33,799 nucleotides of DNA from an uncultured Lachnospiraceae bacterium (GCA_910588845.1 CAJURU010000031.1:1-33799), one strand, 5' to 3'; positions 1 to 8,532 are shown, counted from the stretch's first letter. Notes: a model not told the origin generated them from the sequence alone. Numbers and translations are program-made.

Positions 1-91
1 GCTATGGGCATGTGCTAAATATTAAAAGCACAGTGCCGTGAATAATTCGGGTTTATTTCTGAAAAGGATTAAATGAAAGGAGGAGTATTTA

Positions 92-259
92 ATGATAAAG
101 AAATTAGTTAAGACCAGAGGTAGAAGGAACGACGTGCTGGAGATAGCAGTTCCTTACTGTGCATGCGTAACTTGTGAAAACTGTAGTGCTGGCGGTTCTT
201 TCCGGAATACAGAGAGAAGTTACAGAAGCTCAAGACCAAGAAGTGAAATAGTAGACTAA
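92..259 (+). CDS. Cys-rich RiPP precursor peptide (CLI_3235-like)
   Basis: This 55-residue peptide begins at an ATG preceded by a near-perfect ribosome binding site (AAAGGAGGAG at 76-85). The N-terminal part is basic (MIKKLVKTRGRRND) and is followed by the core-like segment VPYCACVTCENCSAGG, with cysteines at residues 23, 25, 28 and 31. The C-terminal third is rich in Ser and Arg and ends EIVD. Directly downstream lie an AMP ligase, a CcpM-type radical SAM enzyme, a TIGR04066-type protein and an acyl-carrier-related protein. This is the gene set I recall around CLI_3235-family bacteriocin precursors in Clostridia. The peptide is therefore inferred to be the substrate of those enzymes. The family match rests on the Cys cluster and the neighbours, not on an alignment. 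The mature structure and the leader cleavage site cannot be read from the sequence. Confidence 0.82.
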   Translation: MIKKLVKTRGRRNDVLEIAVPYCACVTCENCSAGGSFRNTERSYRSSRPRSEIVD

Positions 260-267
260 TTAATGGC

Positions 268-306
268 TTTTGATGATGAAACGTGGCCACAGTTTCATCA
301 TCAAAA
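268..306 (+). terminator. Perfect 15-bp hairpin after the precursor gene
   Basis: TTTTGATGATGAAAC (268-282) pairs perfectly with GTTTCATCATCAAAA (292-306) across a 9-base loop (gtggccaca). The sequence after the stem is TTAATAATCG, not a run of T, so it would be a leaky terminator or an mRNA-stabilising hairpin. Its place between the substrate gene and the enzyme genes fits a need for much more precursor than enzyme mRNA, which is an inference. Confidence 0.7.
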
Positions 307-377
307 TTAATAATCGATATTATAGTTCAGATGGGACAGAACGGGCTTAAAGATGGAATAATAGAAGAGGTGATTAA

Positions 378-1631
378 ATGCATATTTTAGCTCAGGAGAG
401 AAGCACTGGAGATATGGATATCTTAGCTCAGGCAGTCAGGGAAATAGAGTTCTATCGGACTCTTTTTTCAAATAATAAAGAACAGGCAGTTGTTCCCCAA
501 TTGTCAGAATTTCCGTTTTTGACACGAAAGACAATTCAGAGAGAGCGTAGCCGTATGCTGTGTGAACGTTATCAATATTATCCCAATATTGGTTATCTAT
601 TGATAAAACGGAGTTTTGGATTAACTGGCATTCCACTTGAGGTTTATTGGGACAGCCGTGATGATTTTCGTGCACAGGAATCCCTTTGGAAATACCGAAA
701 GGAAAGGTTTGACGTTACCGCTGACAATAAATGTTGTGTATTTCGTGTAGCGGAATATGCTGGAAATAAGATAAAAGATTATATGCCTTGGTATATAAGT
801 CAAGATGGAAAAACATTGTCATTTTCCATGCGGGATTTGTCGCCTGAATATATGCAGTCATGTTTGGATGTTATATGTGCCTATGAGCCTGAGTGGATGG
901 TTTTGCCTCCTAGCGTAGCATTGATGTTAGCAGAAACGATGGTAAAGGATAGACGTTCTTTTCCACCTAGCATGCGGTATATCGAATTGTGTGGGGAGAT
1001 GCTTGATCTACAGACAGACACCGTAATTAGAGATATGTTTCATGTACCAATAGCCAATGTATATGGAACACAGGAAATGGGAGCTATAGCAGCATCTTGT
1101 GAACATGGGCATCTACATATATTTTCGGAGAATGTGTTAGTAGAGGTTATTGTAGAGGGAAAATCGGTCGTGGACGGGGAAGGGGATATTTATATCACTT
1201 CTCTACAAAACACATCTATGCCGTTGATCCGTTTGAACACTGGTGACAGGGGAGTGTTGCAAAGTGAACCATGCACTTGTGGACAGCAAACACCCATTCT
1301 TCGTCTGACCCGGGGGAGAGACTGTGGATTTATCAGAACCATATCTGGACGTAAGGTTAGCGGCTGTGTGTTACGGAGTCTAGCAGAATACACGAACGAA
1401 GAAGTATCTCGTTGTTTGGCTCAAATTCAATTTAGGCAGAAGGATGTTGAGCATATGGATATTATTTTAAGTACCAAACCCGCGTTTTTTGGATGGGAAA
1501 AAGAGGTGGTTCGAGTTTTCTGTGAAAAGATTATGGACTCAGAGCTCAGACAAATGCATTGGAATTTTATCCCTCTAAGTTCATATGATCCAGGTGAAAC
1601 AGAGGGGGGAAGCTATTTATTTTTTAAATAG
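378..1631 (+). CDS. AMP-forming adenylate ligase (PaaK/CapK/F390-synthetase-like)
   Basis: The 417-residue protein has the marks of the adenylate-forming superfamily in the phenylacetate-CoA ligase branch: SFGLTGIPL where the TSGSTG phosphate loop is expected, VYGTQEMG matching the Y-G-x-T-E motif, and RLNTGDRG matching the TGD ATP-ribose motif. It also holds a CxCG pair (EPCTCGQ) common in PaaK-like proteins. Such enzymes activate a carboxylate as acyl-AMP and usually pass it to a thiol. Here the acyl-carrier-related protein encoded at 4256 or the peptide itself are candidate acceptors, by inference. The ATG at 378 has GAGGTG five bases upstream. A second in-frame ATG at 414 lies in a duplicated segment and could also start translation. 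The substrate is unknown. Confidence 0.82.
   Translation: MHILAQERSTGDMDILAQAVREIEFYRTLFSNNKEQAVVPQLSEFPFLTRKTIQRERSRMLCERYQYYPNIGYLLIKRSFGLTGIPLEVYWDSRDDFRAQESLWKYRKERFDVTADNKCCVFRVAEYAGNKIKDYMPWYISQDGKTLSFSMRDLSPEYMQSCLDVICAYEPEWMVLPPSVALMLAETMVKDRRSFPPSMRYIELCGEMLDLQTDTVIRDMFHVPIANVYGTQEMGAIAASCEHGHLHIFSENVLVEVIVEGKSVVDGEGDIYITSLQNTSMPLIRLNTGDRGVLQSEPCTCGQQTPILRLTRGRDCGFIRTISGRKVSGCVLRSLAEYTNEEVSRCLAQIQFRQKDVEHMDIILSTKPAFFGWEKEVVRVFCEKIMDSELRQMHWNFIPLSSYDPGETEGGSYLFFK
382..432 (+). repeat. 36-bp-period duplication at the ligase start
   Basis: ATATTTTAGCTCAGG (382-396) recurs with one mismatch as ATATCTTAGCTCAGG (418-432). The result is that the N-terminus reads MHILAQ and then, 12 residues later, MDILAQ, so the gene has two near-equivalent start sites. 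Confidence 0.7.
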
Positions 1632-1647
1632 GAGGAGGGATAGAACA

Positions 1648-3093
1648 ATGATAACAACTGAGAGACCATTTATTCATATGATAAAAACGCCGCTGTGTAA
1701 TTATTTGTATGATGTCAATACAAATATGTTTGTTGAGGTGGATGAGGTTACATATCAGTATCTAAGTGAAATAGAACAACAGGGGAATGTTCCCGAATCT
1801 ATTGTCAATGTTCACATAAAACAGAATATTGAAAACTTGTGCAATCAAGGATTTCTGTCTGCGAAACATCCGAAAAAAATTAGGCACAATCACAGTGATT
1901 TAATGGAGTGGCATTTGAATGAAAATATTATGCAGATAGCATTGCAGGTAACTCAACAATGCAACTTTCGATGCGCCTACTGTGTTTATAGTCCAGATGA
2001 TTTTGAACTTCAACGGAATCATTCATCCAAACGGATGTCACTAAAAACCGCATTGGCTGCTGTAGATTTTTTTGCTGCTCACTGCGGCAATCAGGAGCAG
2101 CCTGCTATTGCCTTTTACGGAGGAGAACCTTTGTTGGAATTTTCCCTGATAAAGAAGGTTGTGGAGTATGCTGAGAAAAAACTTTATGGTAAAAAACTGA
2201 CATTTGCCATTACTACGAATGCTTCGTTGCTGACGCCAGAGATTGCTCGTTTCTTTTCAAAACATAATTTTGCAACAACTATTAGTTTAGATGGAACACC
2301 GGAAACTCATAATCGTTCCCGGAGGTTTGCCAGAAACGGTCAAGGAAGCTTTAATACAATACTGGAGAACCTAAAAGCCGCAAGGGAACAGTGTCCCGAA
2401 TTCATCTTTTCTTTTAATATTGTAATTGATTCCAGGTTTCCCTGTGAATCCCTGCATAAATTATTCAATCAGGAAGAAATGTTTCGCGATGTACATATTA
2501 TGACTTCTTTGATTGATGACCAGTATTCAGTGGAAAAAACTATACCTGGCGAGATTTTCGAGCAACAGAATGGCCGCTATATCTTTCAAAGTTATTTGAT
2601 GTTCCAAGGTATATGCGACAAAGATAGTGTTTCCCGTATTTCATATGATTCTTTAGTTAGTAGATTTAGGCGTATACAGGAGCGGATGAAGCCGGCCGTT
2701 TCGCTTACTGAAGTGTTAGCACCTGGAGGTCCTTGTATCGCGGGTGAGAGGAGATTGTTTGTCAGTGTAGATGGGAATTTATATCCGTGTGAAAGAGTTA
2801 GCGAAACATCAGAGGCTATGAAAATTGGTAATTTGAGGGATGGATTTGATTTTAAGAAGGTTGACAATGTTCTAAATATTGCGCAGACTACGGCTGAGCA
2901 ATGTAAAAAATGCTGGGCGTTCCGGCATTGTACACTTTGCTGTAGCCACAGCGATAACTGTGGGGAACTATCCTCTGATTTGCGGCTTTCTCAGTGTAAT
3001 GGGGTTCGTGAAGAGGTGGAAGAAACGTTCAAGGATTACCTTTGGATGAAAGAATTCGGTATCAATTATGACAAATTTACTGAGGAGGGGTGA
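1648..3093 (+). CDS. ccpM: Radical SAM/SPASM peptide maturase, CcpM type
   Basis: This 481-residue enzyme carries the radical SAM cluster motif CNFRCAYC (CxxxCxxC) near residue 105, a YGGEPLLEF segment typical of peptide-modifying family members, and a Cys-rich SPASM tail (CIAGERR, LYPCERV, CKKCWAFRHCTLCC, CNGV) that should bind auxiliary Fe-S clusters. The N-terminal 90 residues look like the precursor-recognition region of such maturases. It would use S-adenosylmethionine to install a crosslink or other change in the Cys-rich precursor at 92-259. The start was set at ATG 1648 because GGAGGAGGG lies just upstream, although the frame is open from 1585. Its stop is four bases before the next gene, so they are co-translated. 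CcpM is the name I recall for maturases beside CLI_3235-type precursors. The exact bond formed is unknown. Confidence 0.87.
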   Translation: MITTERPFIHMIKTPLCNYLYDVNTNMFVEVDEVTYQYLSEIEQQGNVPESIVNVHIKQNIENLCNQGFLSAKHPKKIRHNHSDLMEWHLNENIMQIALQVTQQCNFRCAYCVYSPDDFELQRNHSSKRMSLKTALAAVDFFAAHCGNQEQPAIAFYGGEPLLEFSLIKKVVEYAEKKLYGKKLTFAITTNASLLTPEIARFFSKHNFATTISLDGTPETHNRSRRFARNGQGSFNTILENLKAAREQCPEFIFSFNIVIDSRFPCESLHKLFNQEEMFRDVHIMTSLIDDQYSVEKTIPGEIFEQQNGRYIFQSYLMFQGICDKDSVSRISYDSLVSRFRRIQERMKPAVSLTEVLAPGGPCIAGERRLFVSVDGNLYPCERVSETSEAMKIGNLRDGFDFKKVDNVLNIAQTTAEQCKKCWAFRHCTLCCSHSDNCGELSSDLRLSQCNGVREEVEETFKDYLWMKEFGINYDKFTEEG

Positions 3094-3097
3094 TGAT

Positions 3098-4231
3098 ATG
3101 CGTATGCTTGTATTTCCCTATGGCCATGATTGTGAACCAATTATCCGGCATGCTGATCTGTTAAAGCCGTGTTATGAGATTGCAGCATTGGTTTCTCCGG
3201 GAGGATGGGGATTAGCGGGGAAAGATGTAAGGCTGGGTAACACTGGGACGGCATTGGTTGTACACGAGTTTGTTGAGGAAGTGACGGAGGAGTTTGATAG
3301 TCTTTTTATTCCTACATTTGAGGTGATTGATGAGGAAGTGGAAGGACGATTGACGAATGAGATTGTGAAACTAATCCCACGTCTATCACATATTATTTGT
3401 AGTGCACGGCTCTGTGATGTAAATAAAAGTAAATTAAAAACACTTTGCTTGCAAACAGGTTCATCCTGTGATTTTTTAGATTTGTCAGCACAAAAAGAAG
3501 AGGAGATGTGTGGATTGTCCGCATCCATTGAGAAAGACCCTCCTTTAAAACTATTGGATGTTCCAGTAGTGATTGTGGCAGGCTGGTGGGAAAAGACGGA
3601 TAAATTTGAAATTTCCTTATCATTAAGAGAACGGTTTTTGCAAGAAGGATACTGTTTGTCCCAAATTGGTTCTCGAAACGGCTGTGAGATGTTTGGGTTT
3701 CATTCTTTTCCTGAATTTATGTTTCGCAAAAATATAGATGCTGTTGATAAGATCATTTATTTTAACCGTTGGATTGGACAATTAGTGCGTGAAGAACAGC
3801 CCGATTTGGTTTTGATTACGATACCTGGTGCAATACAGAATTTCAGTGAGCAGTTTACGAAGGGATTTGGTATATTGCATTATCAGGTGTTTCAGGCAGT
3901 TTTGCCGGATGCCCTTGTCATGTGTACGTTTTATATGCCAGATGCTATGAAGGCTTTGGCAGAAATGTCTCAATCGTGTAAATATCGATTTGACGCTTCA
4001 GTGGATGTTTTTCATATGTCTAATTTATTTGTCGATATTAATGGTTCAGAAGAGAGTAAACACATTATTACAAATAGTATATATCGGGAGGCTGTAGATA
4101 GAGCTTTGGCACAAAGATATGCAGATAGCCCCATTCCAATCTTCAATAGTTTGAATGAGGAGGAATGCAACAGGATGTTTGACGTATTAATTGAGAAATT
4201 GACTCCTAAGGATACTCGGGCAGTTTTTTGA
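3098..4231 (+). CDS. Peptide maturation system protein (TIGR04066-like)
   Basis: The 377-residue soluble protein has no signal peptide or membrane segment. It begins MRMLVFPYGHDCEPIIRHAD, and its second half (from VVIVAGWWEKTDKFEISLSL) looks like a nucleotide-binding fold with a hydrophobic beta-strand followed by a loop, then QPDLVLITIPGAIQNFSEQF. I recognise this layout as the uncharacterised clostridial family named only by its association with CcpM systems (TIGR04066). No catalytic motif with a known reaction is visible. ATG 3098 follows GAGGAGGGG at 3082-3090 and was preferred over the upstream in-frame ATG at 3068, which lies inside the maturase gene. Its location between the maturase and the carrier-like protein argues for a role in processing the precursor. 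Confidence 0.75.
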   Translation: MRMLVFPYGHDCEPIIRHADLLKPCYEIAALVSPGGWGLAGKDVRLGNTGTALVVHEFVEEVTEEFDSLFIPTFEVIDEEVEGRLTNEIVKLIPRLSHIICSARLCDVNKSKLKTLCLQTGSSCDFLDLSAQKEEEMCGLSASIEKDPPLKLLDVPVVIVAGWWEKTDKFEISLSLRERFLQEGYCLSQIGSRNGCEMFGFHSFPEFMFRKNIDAVDKIIYFNRWIGQLVREEQPDLVLITIPGAIQNFSEQFTKGFGILHYQVFQAVLPDALVMCTFYMPDAMKALAEMSQSCKYRFDASVDVFHMSNLFVDINGSEESKHIITNSIYREAVDRALAQRYADSPIPIFNSLNEEECNRMFDVLIEKLTPKDTRAVF

Positions 4232-4255
4232 TTATATCTTATGGAGGGAATAGTG

Positions 4256-4564
4256 ATGGATGAAAAAAATAATAAATATTCGGTTTCAGAAGAAATACGC
4301 AAAGAGATAGAAAACCTTCTATATACTAGATTTGAGCTATCAAAAAAATTAGTTTTGGATTATGGGAATGATACGTTTTTTGGCTTACGCGGTCTACTTG
4401 TTCCTAGAGAATTAACGTATCTTGCATATATGTTGGAACAGCAGTATGGCGTTCAGTTTACAATGGAGGAGTATGACGATCCGAGATTTTACAGTTTATC
4501 TGGGTTGTCGGAAATTGTTGCAGAGATGTTGACTGAAAACTCTCACGAAGAGGTGAATTTATGA
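4256..4564 (+). CDS. Acyl-carrier-related peptide maturation protein
   Basis: This 102-residue acidic protein is predicted all-helical. The segment FFGLRGLLVPRELTYLAYML, followed by EQQYGVQFTMEEYDD and LSGLSEIVAEML, matches the pattern of helices II to IV of acyl carrier proteins. The position that normally carries the phosphopantetheinylated DSL serine instead reads VPREL, so no prosthetic-group serine is visible. It corresponds to what I recall as the acyl carrier-related family of CcpM systems. It may be a docking partner of the AMP ligase rather than a true carrier. ATG 4256 is preferred over 4241 because GGAGGG at 4243-4248 is then correctly spaced. The gene ends in an ATGA overlap with the permease gene, linking the two in translation. 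Confidence 0.75.
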   Translation: MDEKNNKYSVSEEIRKEIENLLYTRFELSKKLVLDYGNDTFFGLRGLLVPRELTYLAYMLEQQYGVQFTMEEYDDPRFYSLSGLSEIVAEMLTENSHEEVNL

Positions 4565-7500
4565 GGAAAGCTATTGTTCTAAAAACACTTGTACGTTCTC
4601 CAGTAAAAAGTTTATTGACATTTCTTTTGTTAACAGCTGCTTCATTTGCCTTATTCTCCCGCGTCACGGATTATGTAGTCACTACACGAGAATCAAAAAA
4701 CGCTGAGGGTCTCTATCATGCTGTTGCATCTCTGGACAATGAAGTGCCGGATATCTATATTGAAACTAATTATGTTGACTCACCGGATGGCACAGTGTCG
4801 GCTGCTTATGGATTCGTATATAAGATGGAGGATAAGCCTTGGCTGACAGAACAACAACGGGACGAATTCGCATCGTTGCCTGGCGTGACAGTAGCCGATA
4901 CAAGATACATGACGGCTGGACGGGTGGAGAATTATAATCGATTAGTTGGAGAGGGAAACTTTGGCGGGACAGTTGTGTTCGAGGGAACATACCGCGGATA
5001 TGAGAACGGTAAATCAGTCCTTGAGGATCATATTTGTCTAAAATTTGATGATGTAAAGGTAATTGCTTGTGATGGAGGGCCTGAGATTAGAACGTCATTC
5101 ACAACAGAGGACGTTCCTTTGGGGGATATGCAGTATGCAAAATCTCCTTATACCCGGGCATTTTATGACAGTCTGGCGGTAGGGAGCAGATGTCTTGTGG
5201 TGGCGGACAATACAGGGCATCAGGTGGATGGATCGTCAGGCATATACTTTCGTCCCCAAGCGGTAGGGGAAGGAGCCTTGTGTGTAATAAATGGGTTACC
5301 GGACAATTACCTGGAGACAAAGGCGTTTGCAAGGCAGAAGGGTTGGGTGGATGCGATCAACCATAACCTTACTGCTTATGATATCGTATATACTTCAGAT
5401 ATGCGCGCGATACCAAAATTTAATGAGCAGCGGCAGATTATATCAAAAGGGCGCTTCTTGGTGGCAGAAGATACGAGTGCATGCGTGGTAAGTGAGGACT
5501 TTCTGGAAACGCACAGATTATCTATTGGTGATAGTATAAACATACAGTTGGGAAATAAGTTTTGCCATGGTAATGCACGGGCAGAAGAAGAGACAGAAGA
5601 CTGGTATAATATACTTGATGATAAGAAAATCCCTGAATATGTTGATTCCAGAGAGTTTGTTATTGTAGGTGCTTATTCTGGCGGAAGAGGGGATTCAGTC
5701 TATGTACCATCACCAAATACTATTTATGTGCCATCCTCTGTTTTGCCGATGAAAGTTCCAAAGGGTTATGAACCGTCTTCTGGCGAGTTCAGCGTTTTTA
5801 TAGAGGATGCCCATCACATAAAAGCATTCCATGAAGCGGCTGAACAATTTGCTGAGAAAGTGGACTTAACTTTGGAATATTCGGATCGGGGATGGCTGGA
5901 CGTAAAGGAAAGCCTTGAGATGGGCGCGTTAGCGTCCTTCCTGACAACTATATTGTATGTTGCGGGGGCAGCGTTGGCCTTGTTCTTTGCGGTGTATCTT
6001 CATATTGGACGGAATAAAAAATCATATGCTATTATGCGAATGATTGGCGTACCTGGTAGGGCGGCGGGGAATGCGGTTGTGTTGCCTTTTGTGACATTAT
6101 CAGTTTTAGCAGTGCCCATAGGTGGCATAGTGGGGCTTTATTATGCGCAAGAGACAGCAGAGAAGACACTTTTTAGTATGGCGGATAGCACCCCGGCAGG
6201 GTATGTTCCCAATGCGGCTCTTCCCCTTAGCGTGGTGATCCTGTGTCTAGTTTCGGAACTGTTATTTATTACATTGATTGCCTATTTGTTTTTGCAAAAG
6301 ATGAAGAAGACTCCGCCGTTGGAATTATTGCAGGAAGGTGTAAAGCCGGGCAGGAAGGATGAGATAACGCCAAATTCCATTGGTTCTGAGACAGTGATGA
6401 CTGTTCCGGCAAAGTTAGATATGGTAAAGATCTCTGATGCTGAGGGATGGATACCGAAGAGCAATTATGGTGCTACTCGTCATGTGGCTGCTTATGTCTG
6501 GCGCAATATACGGCGTGGAGTAGGAAAGAGTGCAGTATCACTGATTTTGACAGTAGTGCTTGCCGCTGGTGTTGGGACATTTGTACTTGCAAGGATTACA
6601 TACCAGGATGCATTTTATGGGCTTGGTGTAAAAGGAAGAGCATCAGATTTTCTATTTTCGTCTGTAACAGAGCTATCAACCTCTTCCTTGATAAAAGATT
6701 TTTACTGTTACGATAGATTTGGGGTGCGGGTACAAGGAATGGAGATGGATATCCCTATGACAATTACAAGTGATCTTGTGCGTAGCCTTGGGGACAAATG
6801 TACAGTAGATTATGTGGTGGGTTATGACAGTTCCGCCTTTGAGGGAACGGCACAGGTATGCCTGATTGGGAAAGACCTTTTAGAAGAACTTGGTATTTCA
6901 CCGGGTGATGAACTTGGAATTTTATCGGATTCTTTATATGCTGCATTACAACAAAAAGGAGAAGAAGGCGTTTCTACTAAAGGATATAAAGCATACAGGG
7001 TTATCGGCGTAGTGGATTCTGATGATGCAGGCATTAGAGGCGGGATCTTTACAGGGATAAGGAGTGATTTACAGAGGCTTTTTTCGATGGATTTTCCGGT
7101 GGAATACTCTGAGTTCACGCTGGCAAACAATGAGAGGCTTGATGAACTGGAGATTTTCCTGAAGGAAAAGATGGATCGTAGTTCCATATATACGCCAAGC
7201 GCGTCTTATCATCTTGATTCTGGAGGGCTTACAGACATTGAGCGCATCCGTGGCCTGCTGGAATCCCTGTTCCCGATTGCTGTTGCCGCCGCTGTGTTAA
7301 TAGGGCTGTTCGGCCCGCTGCTGGTAATCTTGCAGTCGGCACAGGAAGCAGCATTCTTGCGCATCCTTGGCGTGACAAAGAAACGCGCCAGGTGTATGCT
7401 GGCAATTGAGCAGATTGTCCTTTGCATTGCCGGAATCATCCTCGTAGCTGGGGGGGTAGCCTTGTATGACCCGGGACGGTTCGCGAGAGGGATAGAGACG

Positions 7501-7611
7501 TTTGCTGGTTGTTTCGGGCTGTATCTGCTGGGATGCGTCTGCGGGGCAGTTGCGGCGTCTATACAGGTAACTAGGCACAGGCTGTTGGAACTTTTGCAGG
7601 TAAAGGAGTAA
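4561..7611 (+). CDS. Large FtsX/MacB-like ABC transporter permease
   Basis: The 1016-residue membrane protein contains two FtsX-type halves. The first has a membrane segment at about residues 15-34, a large external domain to about 455 and three segments near 460-482, 503-530 and 551-578. The second has a segment near 658-682, an external domain, and three segments near 903-930, 945-970 and 978-1000. It should pair with the ATPase at 8533-9195 to export a peptide or to act as an immunity or resistance pump in the BceAB/MacB manner. Translation is coupled to the carrier-related gene by an ATGA overlap. The first 2.5 kb is AT-rich like the RiPP genes, while the last 480 bases are GC-richer and closely match the next gene, a sign of recombination or gene conversion. 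The substrate is not readable from the sequence. Confidence 0.85.
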   Translation: MRKAIVLKTLVRSPVKSLLTFLLLTAASFALFSRVTDYVVTTRESKNAEGLYHAVASLDNEVPDIYIETNYVDSPDGTVSAAYGFVYKMEDKPWLTEQQRDEFASLPGVTVADTRYMTAGRVENYNRLVGEGNFGGTVVFEGTYRGYENGKSVLEDHICLKFDDVKVIACDGGPEIRTSFTTEDVPLGDMQYAKSPYTRAFYDSLAVGSRCLVVADNTGHQVDGSSGIYFRPQAVGEGALCVINGLPDNYLETKAFARQKGWVDAINHNLTAYDIVYTSDMRAIPKFNEQRQIISKGRFLVAEDTSACVVSEDFLETHRLSIGDSINIQLGNKFCHGNARAEEETEDWYNILDDKKIPEYVDSREFVIVGAYSGGRGDSVYVPSPNTIYVPSSVLPMKVPKGYEPSSGEFSVFIEDAHHIKAFHEAAEQFAEKVDLTLEYSDRGWLDVKESLEMGALASFLTTILYVAGAALALFFAVYLHIGRNKKSYAIMRMIGVPGRAAGNAVVLPFVTLSVLAVPIGGIVGLYYAQETAEKTLFSMADSTPAGYVPNAALPLSVVILCLVSELLFITLIAYLFLQKMKKTPPLELLQEGVKPGRKDEITPNSIGSETVMTVPAKLDMVKISDAEGWIPKSNYGATRHVAAYVWRNIRRGVGKSAVSLILTVVLAAGVGTFVLARITYQDAFYGLGVKGRASDFLFSSVTELSTSSLIKDFYCYDRFGVRVQGMEMDIPMTITSDLVRSLGDKCTVDYVVGYDSSAFEGTAQVCLIGKDLLEELGISPGDELGILSDSLYAALQQKGEEGVSTKGYKAYRVIGVVDSDDAGIRGGIFTGIRSDLQRLFSMDFPVEYSEFTLANNERLDELEIFLKEKMDRSSIYTPSASYHLDSGGLTDIERIRGLLESLFPIAVAAAVLIGLFGPLLVILQSAQEAAFLRILGVTKKRARCMLAIEQIVLCIAGIILVAGGVALYDPGRFARGIETFAGCFGLYLLGCVCGAVAASIQVTRHRLLELLQVKE

Positions 7612-7775
7612 ATACTTGTAGGCTTTGCGTTTGGAAAATTCAATGTATAAGTGTGGGAATGCGCAGAGTTTCGTTATCTTTGTAGCGGATACACATAGTA
7701 AGTATTTGTTGTCTATGATATTATAAGTTAAAACAGTAAAAGAGTTGGTGTAGCTCTCAGATAGGAGGAAACCTC

Positions 7776-8528
7776 ATGAAAAAATCCCTTGCCTTGAAAT
7801 CGCTATTGCGATCCCCCATGAAGACGCTGCTGACATTCCTGCTGATTGCAGCGGCTTCGTTTGCGTTGTTTTCTCGTGTTATAGATTATGCGGTTACTAC
7901 GCGGGAGACAGAGAATGCTAAGAGCCTCTACCATGCCGTTGCATTCCTGGACAATGAGGTGCCAGATATCTGGATTGAAACGAAAGCCGTCCAATCCGCA
8001 GACGGATGGGCTATGACGGGTTATGGTGAATTTATACTGGCAGACAACGACAGGCTTGACGAACTTGAGGAGCTTTTGCAGAATATGGAGGGGCGCAGCG
8101 TTATATATTCACAAAAAGTTTCCCATCATGTTGACGCCGGAGGGCTTGCCAATATCGAGCGCATCCGCGGCCTTTTGGAATCACTGTTCCCTATCGCCGT
8201 TGCTGCCGCTGTGCTCATCGGGTTGTTCGGTCCGCTGCTGGTGATCTTGCAGTCGGCACAGGAAGCAGCGTTTTTGCGTATCCTTGGCGTGACGAAAAAG
8301 CGCGCCAGGTGTATGCTGGCAATTGAGCAGATTGTCCTCTGCATTGCCGGGATTGTGCTCGTGGCAGGTGGTTTAGCCTTGTATGACCCGGGGCGGTTCG
8401 CAAGTGGGATAGAGACGTTTGCCGTTTGCTTTGGGCTGTATCTGCTGGGATGTGTCTGCGGGGCAGTTGCGGCGTCTATACAGGTAACCAGGCACAGGCT
8501 GTTGGAACTTTTGCAGGTAAAGGAGTGA
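7776..8528 (+). CDS. Internally deleted mini FtsX-like permease
   Basis: The 250-residue protein consists of a copy of the first ~80 residues of the preceding 1016-residue permease joined in frame to its last ~165 residues. The junction lies around GYG|EF (about 8025-8035). About 760 residues, including both external domains, are missing. What remains is the first membrane segment plus the last three, the four-segment plan of one MacB-type half. It has its own good ribosome binding site (AGGAGG 7763-7768), an intact frame, and sits five bases before the ATPase gene. It may be a functional mini-permease or a recently formed deletion relic. The 3' part is about 90 percent identical in DNA to the upstream gene by eye, the 5' part clearly less. 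Confidence 0.75.
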   Translation: MKKSLALKSLLRSPMKTLLTFLLIAAASFALFSRVIDYAVTTRETENAKSLYHAVAFLDNEVPDIWIETKAVQSADGWAMTGYGEFILADNDRLDELEELLQNMEGRSVIYSQKVSHHVDAGGLANIERIRGLLESLFPIAVAAAVLIGLFGPLLVILQSAQEAAFLRILGVTKKRARCMLAIEQIVLCIAGIVLVAGGLALYDPGRFASGIETFAVCFGLYLLGCVCGAVAASIQVTRHRLLELLQVKE

Positions 8529-8532
8529 GAAT

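Noticed and set aside
108..290. A minus-strand 60-codon frame over the precursor gene
   Set aside because: It has no ribosome site, runs through the hairpin and lies opposite a well-supported small gene.
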